From the NCBI GenBank assembly GCA_024275015.1, contig JAJRZW010000045.1, positions 1-56,493 on the forward strand: a stretch of DNA of 56,493 nucleotides, in the 5' to 3' direction. The stretch's first letter is position 1; each line of letters begins with the position of its first letter. This document shows positions 17,103-25,066 of the stretch, in pieces. The translations under genes and the position numbers were made by a program. The notes below the pieces were generated by a model, which was not told the DNA's origin, ran no database searches, and was given only the letters and a program-made list of their open reading frames with translations. This stretch comes from Deltaproteobacteria bacterium. GTDB lineage: Bacteria; Desulfobacterota; Desulfobulbia; Desulfobulbales; JAJRZW01.

Positions 17103-17228
17103 AACAGTCGTGTCCTCATTGTTGTTTTTTCCCTGTCCGCTGATAAATAATTTCCGGTTTTTTTACTGTTGCCAAGGGTTACGGAAGGGGGTATCTTGCT
17201 GCCGTACCACGTTGTGGTATAGACGCCC

Positions 17229-18398
17229 ATGGATCTCTTCTCTCGAATTAGACGGATATTGCCCCTAGGGGTGAAGCTGGTACTGATGCTGGCCATTACG
17301 GCGCTGGTAGCGGGGCTGGTTTCCGACGCCATGTTTTCCGCACGGATGCGGCGGGATTTTGAGGTTCGGGTGGCCCGGAACCTGAGGCGTGAGGGGCGGC
17401 ATCAGGAACAGCAATTTCTTCTTTTCAGTCGTCATCTTGTTGATCTGGCAGAAAAGATTGAACATAAAGATGGAATTATTGCCTCTCTTTCTCCCCGGTC
17501 CGGGTGTGATCAGGAGTCTGATCCCGCCCTGAGGCTCATGCTTCCACGTCTGGTCGCGGTTTATCGTCTTTCTCCCCAGGGAACCCAGGATCTGTTCCAT
17601 TCCCCGGATTTACCTCCCCTCCCTCCCGGGATATTGCCTGCAGATCTCGGCGCCTGTGCCAATCAGGGGCCATGGCCGGTGGCGGTGGGTGACGATGCCT
17701 TCCTCGTTTTCCTGGTGCCGGCCCGGGATCGTGGGATCCTGCTGCTCATGCTCCGCATTGATCGTGGTTTTCTTAAACAGGCGGTAAGCGCGGGCGGCAA
17801 CCGTCATGCCGCCTTTTTGCGGCCGGACGGGGCGGTGCTGGCTGCCACCGCCTCCGGGTGTCGCAGCGGCGGGATTATTAACCGTGATCGTTATCGTTAT
17901 CAGGTGGTTCGACGTTTTCGTCCTTCCATGGCTGCCACCGCGATTGATTTTGTCACCATCAGGTCTGTTTCCCGCTGGAAGGAAGAGTCTGATTCCTTGT
18001 TGCGCCGGGCGCGCCGTGAACGGCTGTTTACCGCGCTGGCGATCGTTATTCCTTCTCTTATCCTTATTCTCCTCGCCACTATCCGTTTGCGGCGGCTGGC
18101 CCTGTCCGTGGGGCGTTTTCAGGAGACTGCCCTGGGCATTGATACTGGGCGCAGGCCCCGGGGGGATGAGATACTCGGCCTTGAAACGATGTTTTCCGAT
18201 CTTTCCCGGGAGGTGAGCAACAGCCATGATTTGATCCGGAAACAGGCCCGGGAGGAGAACCGGGTAATTGTTGAAAGTGCCATGGACGCGATTATCGTTT
18301 TTGATCAGGACGGACGGGTGGTGAGCTGGAACCCTGCGGCGGCCCTGGTTTTTGGCTGGCAGGCATCCGAGGTCATGGGACGGGATCTGGGGGGGTGA
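17229..18398 (+). CDS. Sensor kinase, N-terminal part (frame ends at a seven-G run inside the PAS domain)
   Basis: 389 residues. Membrane helix 1 at about 15-37, a periplasmic domain to about 255, helix 2 at about 257-280 (ALAIVIPSLILILLATI), a HAMP-like linker, then the start of a PAS domain (VESAMDAIIVFDQDGRVVSW, NPAAALVFGW). The frame stops at TGA 18396-18398 right after GRDLGG, in the middle of the PAS fold. The matching PAS continuation is in the next frame, which begins in the same GGGGGGG run. One extra G would fuse both into a protein of about 1009 residues. This is either a real frameshift (phase-variable or inactivating) or a sequencing/assembly indel. No Shine-Dalgarno sequence is obvious at ATG 17229. 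Confidence 0.8.
   Translation: MDLFSRIRRILPLGVKLVLMLAITALVAGLVSDAMFSARMRRDFEVRVARNLRREGRHQEQQFLLFSRHLVDLAEKIEHKDGIIASLSPRSGCDQESDPALRLMLPRLVAVYRLSPQGTQDLFHSPDLPPLPPGILPADLGACANQGPWPVAVGDDAFLVFLVPARDRGILLLMLRIDRGFLKQAVSAGGNRHAAFLRPDGAVLAATASGCRSGGIINRDRYRYQVVRRFRPSMAATAIDFVTIRSVSRWKEESDSLLRRARRERLFTALAIVIPSLILILLATIRLRRLALSVGRFQETALGIDTGRRPRGDEILGLETMFSDLSREVSNSHDLIRKQAREENRVIVESAMDAIIVFDQDGRVVSWNPAAALVFGWQASEVMGRDLGG
18389..18395 (+). other. Seven-G homopolymer at the frame break of the sensor kinase
   Basis: GATCTGGGGGGGTGATT. With seven G the upstream frame reads straight into TGA; with eight the PAS domain is continuous (GRDLGG then VIFSGG). Homopolymeric G tracts are known sites of slipped-strand phase variation and also of sequencing error. 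Confidence 0.85.
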
Positions 18399-20257
18399 TT
18401 TTTTCCGGCGGCACCAGGATTGCCTTTACCCGGGAGCTTGTCTATTTCCGGGAAAATGGCCATGGCATTACCCTTGACCGCATCAGTGAGCGTCTGGCGC
18501 GGCACCGTGACGGCTATGATCTGCCGGTAGAGATGTTTGTTACTGCGGTAAATCTTGACTCCGGCCCTGGCTTTGTCGCTTTTTTTCGTGATTCAACCAG
18601 TGTCAAGGCAAGGGAGAAGAATTTAGCCAACGCCCGGCAGCAGCAGGCGGTGATTAACGCCCTTCTGCGGATATATTTTGAGCGCACGGGTCTGATCGTG
18701 CAGCTTGAGCAGGCCCTTGATCATATCTTTGTTCTTCCTGATTTAAGCCTTTTACCCAAGGGGGCGGTATTTTTAATCGAAGATGACCCCGATGTCCTCG
18801 TTCTTGCCGCCCAGCGGGGCCTGAGTGCTGAGGAGACCGCGGCCCGCGGCAGGATTCCGGTAGACAGTGATGATTGCGGCCGGGCGATCTCCCACGGCGA
18901 AATTGAGTTTTTTCCCGGTAAGGCGATCGGCGACGGTTCTGCCGCGGAGGCAATGCCGGGGCATTATTGTGTGCCGATAACCGCCGGCGGCGCCCTTTTA
19001 GGTCTTCTTGTCCTCTATGTTGAGCCGGGCCGGAAGGCAAACGGCGGTGAAAAGGTCCTCGGGGTCGTGTCCCGAACCTTGGCGGGGATTATTGAGCGTA
19101 TGATGATTGAGGAACACCTTGATCTCCTTATTGAATCCCTTAAATGTTCGGTTCAGGGCGCAAGAGAGGAAAAACTCTTCAGCGACTCGGTGATTGCCGG
19201 CCTTGATTCCGGTCTGGCGGTGGTCGATTCCGACGGCCGGGTTACCCTGGTTAATCCTGCCGGCCGGGCTGTTTTCTCGTTTTTTTATAAGGGCGATCCG
19301 GTCGGGGCAGGGCTTGGGGATGTCCTCGGGCCGGAATTTTCCTCCCTGGCCGCGATTTCAACCGGGGGGCAGGCCGAGATCAGGGTTCCCAATCTTGCCG
19401 GGGAAGAGCGTCTTCTCCGTTTGAGCCGGGCAGACCTTACCGTCCATTCCGGACGTAGCGGCAGTATCCTTCTTTTTGCCGACGTGACCGTTGAGCACAA
19501 TCTCCGTCGTGACATGGAGAAGATGAATCGTCTGGCCACCGTGGCCGAGATTGCCTCGGCGGTGGCCCACGAGGTCAGGAATCCTCTTGCCGGGATAAAG
19601 ACCATGGGGCAGGTCATCGAAGAACGCATGGATGGTGACGACCCCAACCGGGAGTACGTTACCCGGATCGTGCGCCAGGTTGACCGCTTGAATCAGCTCC
19701 TGACTGAATTTTTTACTTACGCCCGTCCCCCCGAACCGAAGAAACAGGAGGTTGACCTGGGCGCGGTGCTTAACGACACCCTGCAATTGGTGATGGCGCG
19801 GATGCGGCGGCGCGGGATTACGGTGGAGATGGATATCTCCGGTGATACCATGGTATGGGCCGATCCGGCCCAGGTGCAGCAGGTACTATTGAATCTTATG
19901 CTTAACGGGATGCAGGCCATTGGTGACGACGGCAAGATCATGATTCGTACCGCCCCGGTTGGGGGGGAAGATCTTGCCGGGATAAAAGAATTTCCCGCTG
20001 AGTTTGATCGTGAGACCAGTTACATCAAGATGGAGATAGAGGACAACGGCTGCGGTATACCCGCCGAGATCCTCGACAAGGTATTTGAGCCGTTTTTTAC
20101 CACCCGTCATGATGGCACCGGCCTCGGCCTGGCCATTGTTTACCGGATTTTAAAGGAAAACGGCGCCTTTGTTTACATAGATTCCGAGGTCGGGGCGTCA
20201 ACTCGGTTTAATGTCTTTTTTGAGGCGGTTCATGGGCGGCAGGGTACTGGTAGTTGA
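18395..20257 (+). CDS. Sensor histidine kinase, C-terminal part (PAS remainder, GAF, PAS, HisKA, HATPase)
   Basis: 620 codons open from within the G-run. The first residues (IFSGGTRIAF, LPVEMFVTAV, FVAFFRD) complete the PAS domain begun in the previous frame, so this is not an independent gene start. A GAF-like domain (about 110-235), a second PAS (about 265-330), the HisKA box AVAHEVRNPLAGIKTM and an ATPase domain follow (LLNLMLNGMQAIG as N box, DNGCGIP, FEPFFTTRHDGTGLGLAIV). The kinase core is intact, so a restored frame would give an active membrane kinase. A GTG at 18395 could initiate a soluble fragment, but no ribosome-binding site is visible. The 3' end overlaps the NtrC-type regulator. 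Confidence 0.85.
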   Translation: MIFSGGTRIAFTRELVYFRENGHGITLDRISERLARHRDGYDLPVEMFVTAVNLDSGPGFVAFFRDSTSVKAREKNLANARQQQAVINALLRIYFERTGLIVQLEQALDHIFVLPDLSLLPKGAVFLIEDDPDVLVLAAQRGLSAEETAARGRIPVDSDDCGRAISHGEIEFFPGKAIGDGSAAEAMPGHYCVPITAGGALLGLLVLYVEPGRKANGGEKVLGVVSRTLAGIIERMMIEEHLDLLIESLKCSVQGAREEKLFSDSVIAGLDSGLAVVDSDGRVTLVNPAGRAVFSFFYKGDPVGAGLGDVLGPEFSSLAAISTGGQAEIRVPNLAGEERLLRLSRADLTVHSGRSGSILLFADVTVEHNLRRDMEKMNRLATVAEIASAVAHEVRNPLAGIKTMGQVIEERMDGDDPNREYVTRIVRQVDRLNQLLTEFFTYARPPEPKKQEVDLGAVLNDTLQLVMARMRRRGITVEMDISGDTMVWADPAQVQQVLLNLMLNGMQAIGDDGKIMIRTAPVGGEDLAGIKEFPAEFDRETSYIKMEIEDNGCGIPAEILDKVFEPFFTTRHDGTGLGLAIVYRILKENGAFVYIDSEVGASTRFNVFFEAVHGRQGTGS

Positions 20258-21539
20258 AGATAACGAGGATCTGGCCATGGTCCTTGGCGACATGGTCGGA
20301 CGGGCCGGGGCTGAGGCCCTGATTGCCAATACCGGCGCCGCGGCTTTGGAGATGATGCGTTCCAATATCGTTGATCTGGCCTTTCTTGATATCATCCTGC
20401 CTGATGCCAACGGGATTGAACTTATTCCGCAGTTCAGAAAAATTTGTCCCGACTGCGAGCTGGTTATGCTTACCGGGATGAATGATGCCAAGGTTGCGGT
20501 TCAGGCACTAAAGGCCGGGGCGGCTGATTATCTGGTTAAACCCTTTGAAAATATCGAGTTCACCGCGGTGTTGAAGAAAATGCTCGCCGCCGGCCGCGCC
20601 TGTCGGCTGCACTCGGTGAATAAGGGTGAGGATCATGTCGACCTGGTCGGGGAAAGCCCGGCGATGATAAAGGTGCGGGAGGAGATTGCCACCGCAGCCG
20701 GGGTAAGAGCGGCGGTGATGATCTCCGGCGCCACCGGCACCGGCAAGGAGGTGGTCGCCCGAGCCATACACGCCCACGGTGACGACCCCGGTCCCTTTGT
20801 AAAGGTTGATTGCGGCACCCTGGCCGCCGGGGTGATCGAGAGTGAGCTCTTTGGTTATGAAAAGGGGGCCTTTACCGATGCCCGGGCTGATAAAAAGGGC
20901 TTGGTGGAGATCGCCGATGGCGGCACTCTGTTTTTAGACGAGATCGGCAACCTTCCCCTGGGATTGCAGCCGGTTCTGCTGCGTCTGCTTGAGGAATCAA
21001 CCTTCAGGAGGGTCGGCGGGGTCAGGGATATCCGGGTCAGTATCCGTCTCATCGCCGCCACCAACACCGATCTTGTCGCCGAGGTCGAGGCCGGGCGGTT
21101 CCGCGTTGACCTGTTTTACCGTCTGAATGTGTTGAGCATCCATCTTCCGCTTTTGTCCGCGAGGGGGGATGACGTCCTCCTTCTTGGCGATTATTTTCGC
21201 CGCCGATACAGTCGCGAGATGCGGATTGAGTCAAAGGGATTTTCTCCGGCGGCGGAAGAGCGCCTGCGGCAGCATGTATGGCCGGGGAACATAAGGGAAT
21301 TGCGTAATTGCGTGGAGCGGGCGGTTATTTACGGCCGTGGTCACTGGCTTGGTCCCGAACACCTTGGGCTGCCCGAGGCCGCTGTCGTCTCTTTCCCCCC
21401 GGGCAATGCTGATAAAAGTCTGGCCGAGGTTGAAATGGCCCATATCAGGCAGGTAATGGCCGCGGTCGATTATAACAAGAGTCGCGCCGCCCGAATTTTA
21501 GGGATCTCTCGTTCCACCCTGCAGAATAAACTCTCCTGA
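20232..21539 (+). CDS. NtrC-family sigma-54-dependent response regulator
   Basis: 435 residues from ATG 20232, which has GAGG seven bases upstream and lies 25 bases inside the kinase gene; an in-frame ATG at 20211 is less likely. Receiver domain 1-120 with acidic pair VEDNED and phospho-Asp53 (AFLDIILPDANG). AAA+ domain about 140-370: Walker A SGATGTGKE, loop motif GAFTDA (variant of GAFTGA), Walker B GTLFLDEIG. C-terminal Fis-type helix-turn-helix (YNKSRAARILGISRSTLQNKL). It activates sigma-54 promoters on phosphorylation, almost certainly by the overlapping kinase. Possible targets include the adjacent receiver-roadblock gene, which has a sigma-54-like motif upstream. Confidence 0.92.
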   Translation: MGGRVLVVEDNEDLAMVLGDMVGRAGAEALIANTGAAALEMMRSNIVDLAFLDIILPDANGIELIPQFRKICPDCELVMLTGMNDAKVAVQALKAGAADYLVKPFENIEFTAVLKKMLAAGRACRLHSVNKGEDHVDLVGESPAMIKVREEIATAAGVRAAVMISGATGTGKEVVARAIHAHGDDPGPFVKVDCGTLAAGVIESELFGYEKGAFTDARADKKGLVEIADGGTLFLDEIGNLPLGLQPVLLRLLEESTFRRVGGVRDIRVSIRLIAATNTDLVAEVEAGRFRVDLFYRLNVLSIHLPLLSARGDDVLLLGDYFRRRYSREMRIESKGFSPAAEERLRQHVWPGNIRELRNCVERAVIYGRGHWLGPEHLGLPEAAVVSFPPGNADKSLAEVEMAHIRQVMAAVDYNKSRAARILGISRSTLQNKLS

Positions 21540-21683
21540 TCGCTGCTGTCCGATTTTAACGCATGTGTCCGGTTTTACTCCACCATGGGGTTCTCTTTTC
21601 TTTCATGTCGGTCCTTGTTTAGGGATGCTGTAACACGTTGAATTTCCATTTTTTATTAGTTGTGTCTTCCTGTTTTGCGCTGT

Positions 21684-21699
21684 TGGCATGGATATTGAT
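21684..21699 (+). promoter_or_regulatory. Candidate sigma-54 (-24/-12) promoter
   Basis: TGGCATG-GATA-TTGAT against the consensus TGGCACG-N4-TTGCW. GG of the -24 box is present; the -12 element has GA where GC is expected. It lies 57 bases upstream of the receiver-PATAN-roadblock gene and directly downstream of a sigma-54 activator gene, which raises its plausibility. The rest of the 217-base gap shows no repeat or terminator that I can support. Confidence 0.35.
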
Positions 21700-21756
21700 A
21701 TATCAAGTGGATATGGATGTGCCTGTAACTGAATAAAGGCGTTTGAGGAGAACGAA

Positions 21757-22950
21757 ATGGCAGAGGAAAAGAGGATCCTGGTTGTTGATGACGAGGAGGA
21801 CATGATCTGGACCTTGAAGAATTGCTTGAACCATCAATCCCTGCACGCGGAGATCGTAACCGCGGCCTCGGGCGAGGAGGCGATGGAGGTGATGGAGGCG
21901 GAGCCGGTGGATCTTGTCCTGACTGATATCAGGATGAGCGGGATGAGCGGCCTTGACCTGATGCTCGAGGTGCGTAACCGTTGGCCCGGGACCGCAGTAA
22001 TCGTTATGACCGCCTTTCCCTCGCCGGAGTATAAGCAAGAGGTTTTGGGTCGCGGTGGCCTGCACTACATTGAAAAGCCCTTTGACATCGTCGAACTGCG
22101 GCAGGTGGTCTTTGACGCCGTTAACGATGACCGATCATTTACCGGTACCGTGGTGGGGGTCAGTCTGGGCGATATTGTTCAGGTCAACTGTCTGTCGCAA
22201 TCGACCTCGGCCCTGGAAGTGAAGGCAAAACAGGGTGACGGGGTTATCTTTTTCGTCAAGGGGCGGATTGTTCATGCCGAAAGCGGCAGTCTGAGCGGCG
22301 AGGAGGCCTTTTATCGTATTATGGGTCTTGACGGCGGTAATATCGCCAGCAAGAAGGTGGCCCGGGCGCCGGAAACAAGCATAGATAAACCCTGCGAGGC
22401 CCTGCTTATTGAAGCGGCCCGGCGTATTGACGAGGGGGGGAGGGATGGGGCGGTGTTTGATCTCGACGCCCTTGACGCGGAAGATCCTTTTCCGGCCCTG
22501 ATTCATGAAAAGGATCACAGCAGCAATAACGGGGATTTTCGCGCGGACGGCGGCGACCCTCAGCAATCGCAAGCACAGGAGGATGATATGGACGGGAATT
22601 TGAATGATCTCTTGGGTGAATTTACTACTATAGCGGGGGTTAATACCGCCTGTCTGGTGGGGAGGGACGGCTTTCTCCTCGACTCCACCGCCACAATGGA
22701 TGTCGACACCGAGATGATCGGGGCCATCGCCTCAAGCGGTTTCGGGGCCTCGGAATCGATGGGCAACCAGTTGGGCAAGGGTAAAATGGCGATGACCATG
22801 ATTGAGTATGATCAGGGTCCGGTCATTTTTTCCCCGGTTGGTGATGAGGCTTTTCTGGTTATTGTTGCTGATAAGGACAGCAACCTCGGGATGATCCGGC
22901 TTAAGATTAAGAAGCATGCCCAGGCCATTATCGCGGCCGCGGCAATATGA
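21757..22950 (+). CDS. Response regulator: receiver + PATAN (DUF4388) + roadblock/LC7 fusion
   Basis: 397 residues. Receiver 1-120 with DDEED acidic residues, phospho-Asp57 (LVLTDIRMSG) and the conserved Lys in IEKPFD. Residues about 125-240 match the DUF4388/PATAN domain (GVSLGDIVQVNCL, ALEVKAKQGDG, GRIVHAES). An acidic Gln/Asp linker follows. Residues about 285-397 form a roadblock/LC7 domain (FTTIAGVNTACLVGRDGFLL), a regulator of small Ras-like GTPases such as MglA. Receiver-roadblock fusions suggest phosphorylation-controlled GTPase regulation, as in polarity or motility. GAGGAG precedes the ATG. An internal ATG with its own AGGAGG site is noted separately. Confidence 0.85.
   Translation: MAEEKRILVVDDEEDMIWTLKNCLNHQSLHAEIVTAASGEEAMEVMEAEPVDLVLTDIRMSGMSGLDLMLEVRNRWPGTAVIVMTAFPSPEYKQEVLGRGGLHYIEKPFDIVELRQVVFDAVNDDRSFTGTVVGVSLGDIVQVNCLSQSTSALEVKAKQGDGVIFFVKGRIVHAESGSLSGEEAFYRIMGLDGGNIASKKVARAPETSIDKPCEALLIEAARRIDEGGRDGAVFDLDALDAEDPFPALIHEKDHSSNNGDFRADGGDPQQSQAQEDDMDGNLNDLLGEFTTIAGVNTACLVGRDGFLLDSTATMDVDTEMIGAIASSGFGASESMGNQLGKGKMAMTMIEYDQGPVIFSPVGDEAFLVIVADKDSNLGMIRLKIKKHAQAIIAAAAI
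22577..22590 (+). promoter_or_regulatory. Internal ribosome-binding site and start for a stand-alone roadblock protein
   Basis: AGGAGG at 22577-22582, five bases before an in-frame ATG (22588-22590, Met278). Translation from here would give a 120-residue roadblock/LC7 protein (MDGNLNDLLGEF...), the usual length of free-standing family members. This may be a relic of two genes fused in frame, or a working second start. Confidence 0.5.
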
Positions 22951-23075
22951 GATAATGGTTGCCATGCCGCCGGATCTGCTGCCTTATTTGCCAGGGTGTG
23001 GCTGGCAGATTGCCTCGGAGTCATGCGGATGATTAGGGAGTTTTTTTGTTACTACACTGATTAAGGAGAATGTTT

Positions 23076-23693
23076 ATGCCTGATGAAGGGAAGATTCTGG
23101 ATATTGCCCGGGTGAGTTTTTTGAATATGATCAAGGAGATGATCACCCTTGGCGGGGTGGCGGCTGCCAAAGGGGGGCTGATCCGCAACGCCCTTGCATG
23201 CGCCGATAGGATCCGCGAGGTCGACTACCCCGATTTCGATGCCTTTGTCGCTGCGATAGGCAATGCCACCAATCCGATAACGGTGATTGAAGGCAAGGCC
23301 GAGCATACCGGTGACGGGGTTTTCGGCCTTCCGGACTGTCCCTTTGCTCCGGCAATCGCCAATTATACCGAAGTATTCGGCGTCCTTCCCGAGGGTTATG
23401 CCGAGTTTACCGCCGAATTCAACAAGCCCGGGCCTGCCACCGCCCGTTACCGTATCGGCGAAGGCGCCGGGGTAAGCCCCTTCTGCGCCGTGCATCAGCC
23501 CCTGCGCAGCGCCATCGGCGACAAGATTACCATTGGCGGCAAAAAGGTCAGGGTTACCCAGCTGGGCTGTAAATCAGGGGCGGGCAAGAAGGGCTTTGCC
23601 GACCGTCTGATCAAGGAGGCCGGGGTGGCAAAAGAGGTGGTTGACGCGGTTCTTGACAACCATATGTGCTGCTATCACGTTGCGGTGGAATGA
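23076..23693 (+). CDS. Conserved-looking cysteine-containing cytosolic protein, function unknown
   Basis: 205 residues; the second ATG (23076) is chosen because GGAG lies seven bases before it. I do not recognise the family. No signal peptide or membrane helix. Cysteines occur as LPDCPFAPA, SPFCAVHQP, LGCKSGAGKK and HMCCYHV, and the last three with nearby His residues could bind a metal or cofactor. The N-terminal part is helical, the C-terminal part mixed. The spacing and His/Cys pattern recall V4R/hydrocarbon-binding or ATC-hydrolase-like small proteins, but I cannot support either. It stands alone, 125 bases after the roadblock fusion. Confidence 0.65.
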   Translation: MPDEGKILDIARVSFLNMIKEMITLGGVAAAKGGLIRNALACADRIREVDYPDFDAFVAAIGNATNPITVIEGKAEHTGDGVFGLPDCPFAPAIANYTEVFGVLPEGYAEFTAEFNKPGPATARYRIGEGAGVSPFCAVHQPLRSAIGDKITIGGKKVRVTQLGCKSGAGKKGFADRLIKEAGVAKEVVDAVLDNHMCCYHVAVE

Positions 23694-23710
23694 TATATCA
23701 GATTGATATA

Positions 23711-23740
23711 TCTGATGGTCTCGTAACAAGTATAATCAAA
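23711..23740 (+). repeat. Family 3/4 end fragment
   Basis: GATGGTCTCGTAACAAGTAT, the terminal sequence shared by families 3 and 4, preceded by AGATTGATATATCT. The same GATATATCTGATGG...TCGTAA arrangement occurs at 34043-34066. It lies in the gap between the convergent unknown-protein and ParA genes. Confidence 0.5.
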
Positions 23741-23833
23741 CGCAAAAAAACAGCCAATTCGTCAGCGGTTGAAAACTAACTTGGATCACGGATATTTCGT
23801 TCGCAATCTGTCTTATGAATTCTTGTTTCTGAC

Positions 23834-25066
23834 TCAGGCCAGTTCCTCGGTGAGGCGGGTGGCGGCGAGGACCATTTCACCGGCGGGATCGATTGTCTGT
23901 GGACACAGGCCGACGAGGAAGAACCGGGTGGTGTCGATGCTGAAGGTCCGCAGGACCAGACGGTCACCGGAATCGAGGTCGATGGAGATGTTATTGGCCT
24001 TGGGCTGGTCCATGTAGACCGCTGCTTTTTCCAGGGTTTTACCCAGTTCCGGGGCCATTGCGGCGATGGTGTCGGCGCTGCCTCCTTTGAGGTTGTGGAT
24101 TGCCAGGGGCAGACCGGTGCGGTCGGCAATTACCGCGCCGATTAGGTTGGCCTGATCGCACATGCTCGCGAGGATATCCTCGGTACGGCGGTTTCTGAAA
24201 TTGGTCCGGTCGCTATCGTCATCAGGCCTGCCCTCTTCCGGGTGGCGCTCGGAGATTTCTTCTGCGATCAGGTCGCCGAGATCAAGGGCGGCTCCGTTTT
24301 CAAGCTCTCCCTCCCGCTGTTTTATCTCCACCGCCATGTCAAGATAGCGCCGTGCTGTTTCCCGGGCCGATGAAACCATAAGGGCCGGGACCGAACGGAT
24401 ACTCGCCATCTCAAGGTTGGGGTCAAAGGGAATAATGGTTTCAAGAAACAGCCCCCGGGGGAGCTTGGCGCGGAAGTGGTCGAGGATCTTTTTTTCCGAG
24501 TGATCGTCGTCGCGGTACATGGTCACCGCGATTCCGGCAAGTTTGAGCCGGGGATTTACCTCGGTCCGGAGCCATTGCGCCAGGCGGATAAAGTCGGGCA
24601 GGGTCTTTACCGTTGCCGCCTTGCAGTTGACGGTAAGGAGCATTTCGTCGGCAACCTCTAAAATCGCCTTTATCGTCGTCGATGAACCCACCGGGGCGTC
24701 GATTACGAGATAATCAAAACCCGGGGCCAGGGCCTTTATCAGGGGGGGAAGGCCGCCGTCGGCGGCGCGGGATTCAAAATAGATGAGATCGGCGGGGGTC
24801 TTGCTGCCGATGACGCAGCCGAAGACTTTATCGTCAAAAAGGGGGGTGATGGTATCCGAAGGCTCACATTCCCGGCGCAGGATCTGGATCATGCCATGTC
24901 CGGCGGAAGATTTGAGGCTGCCGTGGGAGCCGGCTCCGCCTTGGGGATCGCAGTCGACGATAAGGATCTTGTGACCGAGGCGGGCAAGGCTCGCGGCGAG
25001 ATTTATCGCGGTGGTGGTCTTGCCTACGCCTCCTTTCTGGCTGGTTACAGCGATTATTCTGGTCAT
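23834..25066 (-). CDS. ParA/MinD-type ATPase fused to a roadblock/LC7-like domain
   Basis: 410 residues. Residues 1-245 are a ParA-family ATPase: deviant Walker A QKGGVGKTT, switch region VDCDPQGG, Walker B-like YLVIDAPVGS. ParA ATPases form dynamic dimers that position DNA, chemoreceptors or envelope machines. After a charged linker (about 255-295), residues about 300-410 read as a roadblock/LC7 domain (ANLIGAVIADRTGLPLAIHN, LVLRTFSIDTTRFFLVGL). No ParB is adjacent; a ParB-like gene lies at the far right end of the window, probably unrelated. The ATG overlaps the stop of the upstream cNMP/PilZ gene by 4 bases, so the two are translationally coupled. Confidence 0.82.
   Translation of the reverse strand: MTRIIAVTSQKGGVGKTTTAINLAASLARLGHKILIVDCDPQGGAGSHGSLKSSAGHGMIQILRRECEPSDTITPLFDDKVFGCVIGSKTPADLIYFESRAADGGLPPLIKALAPGFDYLVIDAPVGSSTTIKAILEVADEMLLTVNCKAATVKTLPDFIRLAQWLRTEVNPRLKLAGIAVTMYRDDDHSEKKILDHFRAKLPRGLFLETIIPFDPNLEMASIRSVPALMVSSARETARRYLDMAVEIKQREGELENGAALDLGDLIAEEISERHPEEGRPDDDSDRTNFRNRRTEDILASMCDQANLIGAVIADRTGLPLAIHNLKGGSADTIAAMAPELGKTLEKAAVYMDQPKANNISIDLDSGDRLVLRTFSIDTTRFFLVGLCPQTIDPAGEMVLAATRLTEELA

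Noticed and set aside
20211-20231. Seven-residue longer start of the NtrC-type regulator
   Set aside because: ATG 20232 has GAGG at the right spacing and gives the usual receiver N-terminus; the upstream ATG does not.
23834-25066. Plasmid or chromosome partition operon (ParA with ParB)
   Set aside because: No ParB follows; the ATPase carries a roadblock-like domain and is coupled to a cNMP/PilZ gene. The ParB-like gene at the right edge is 30 kb away.
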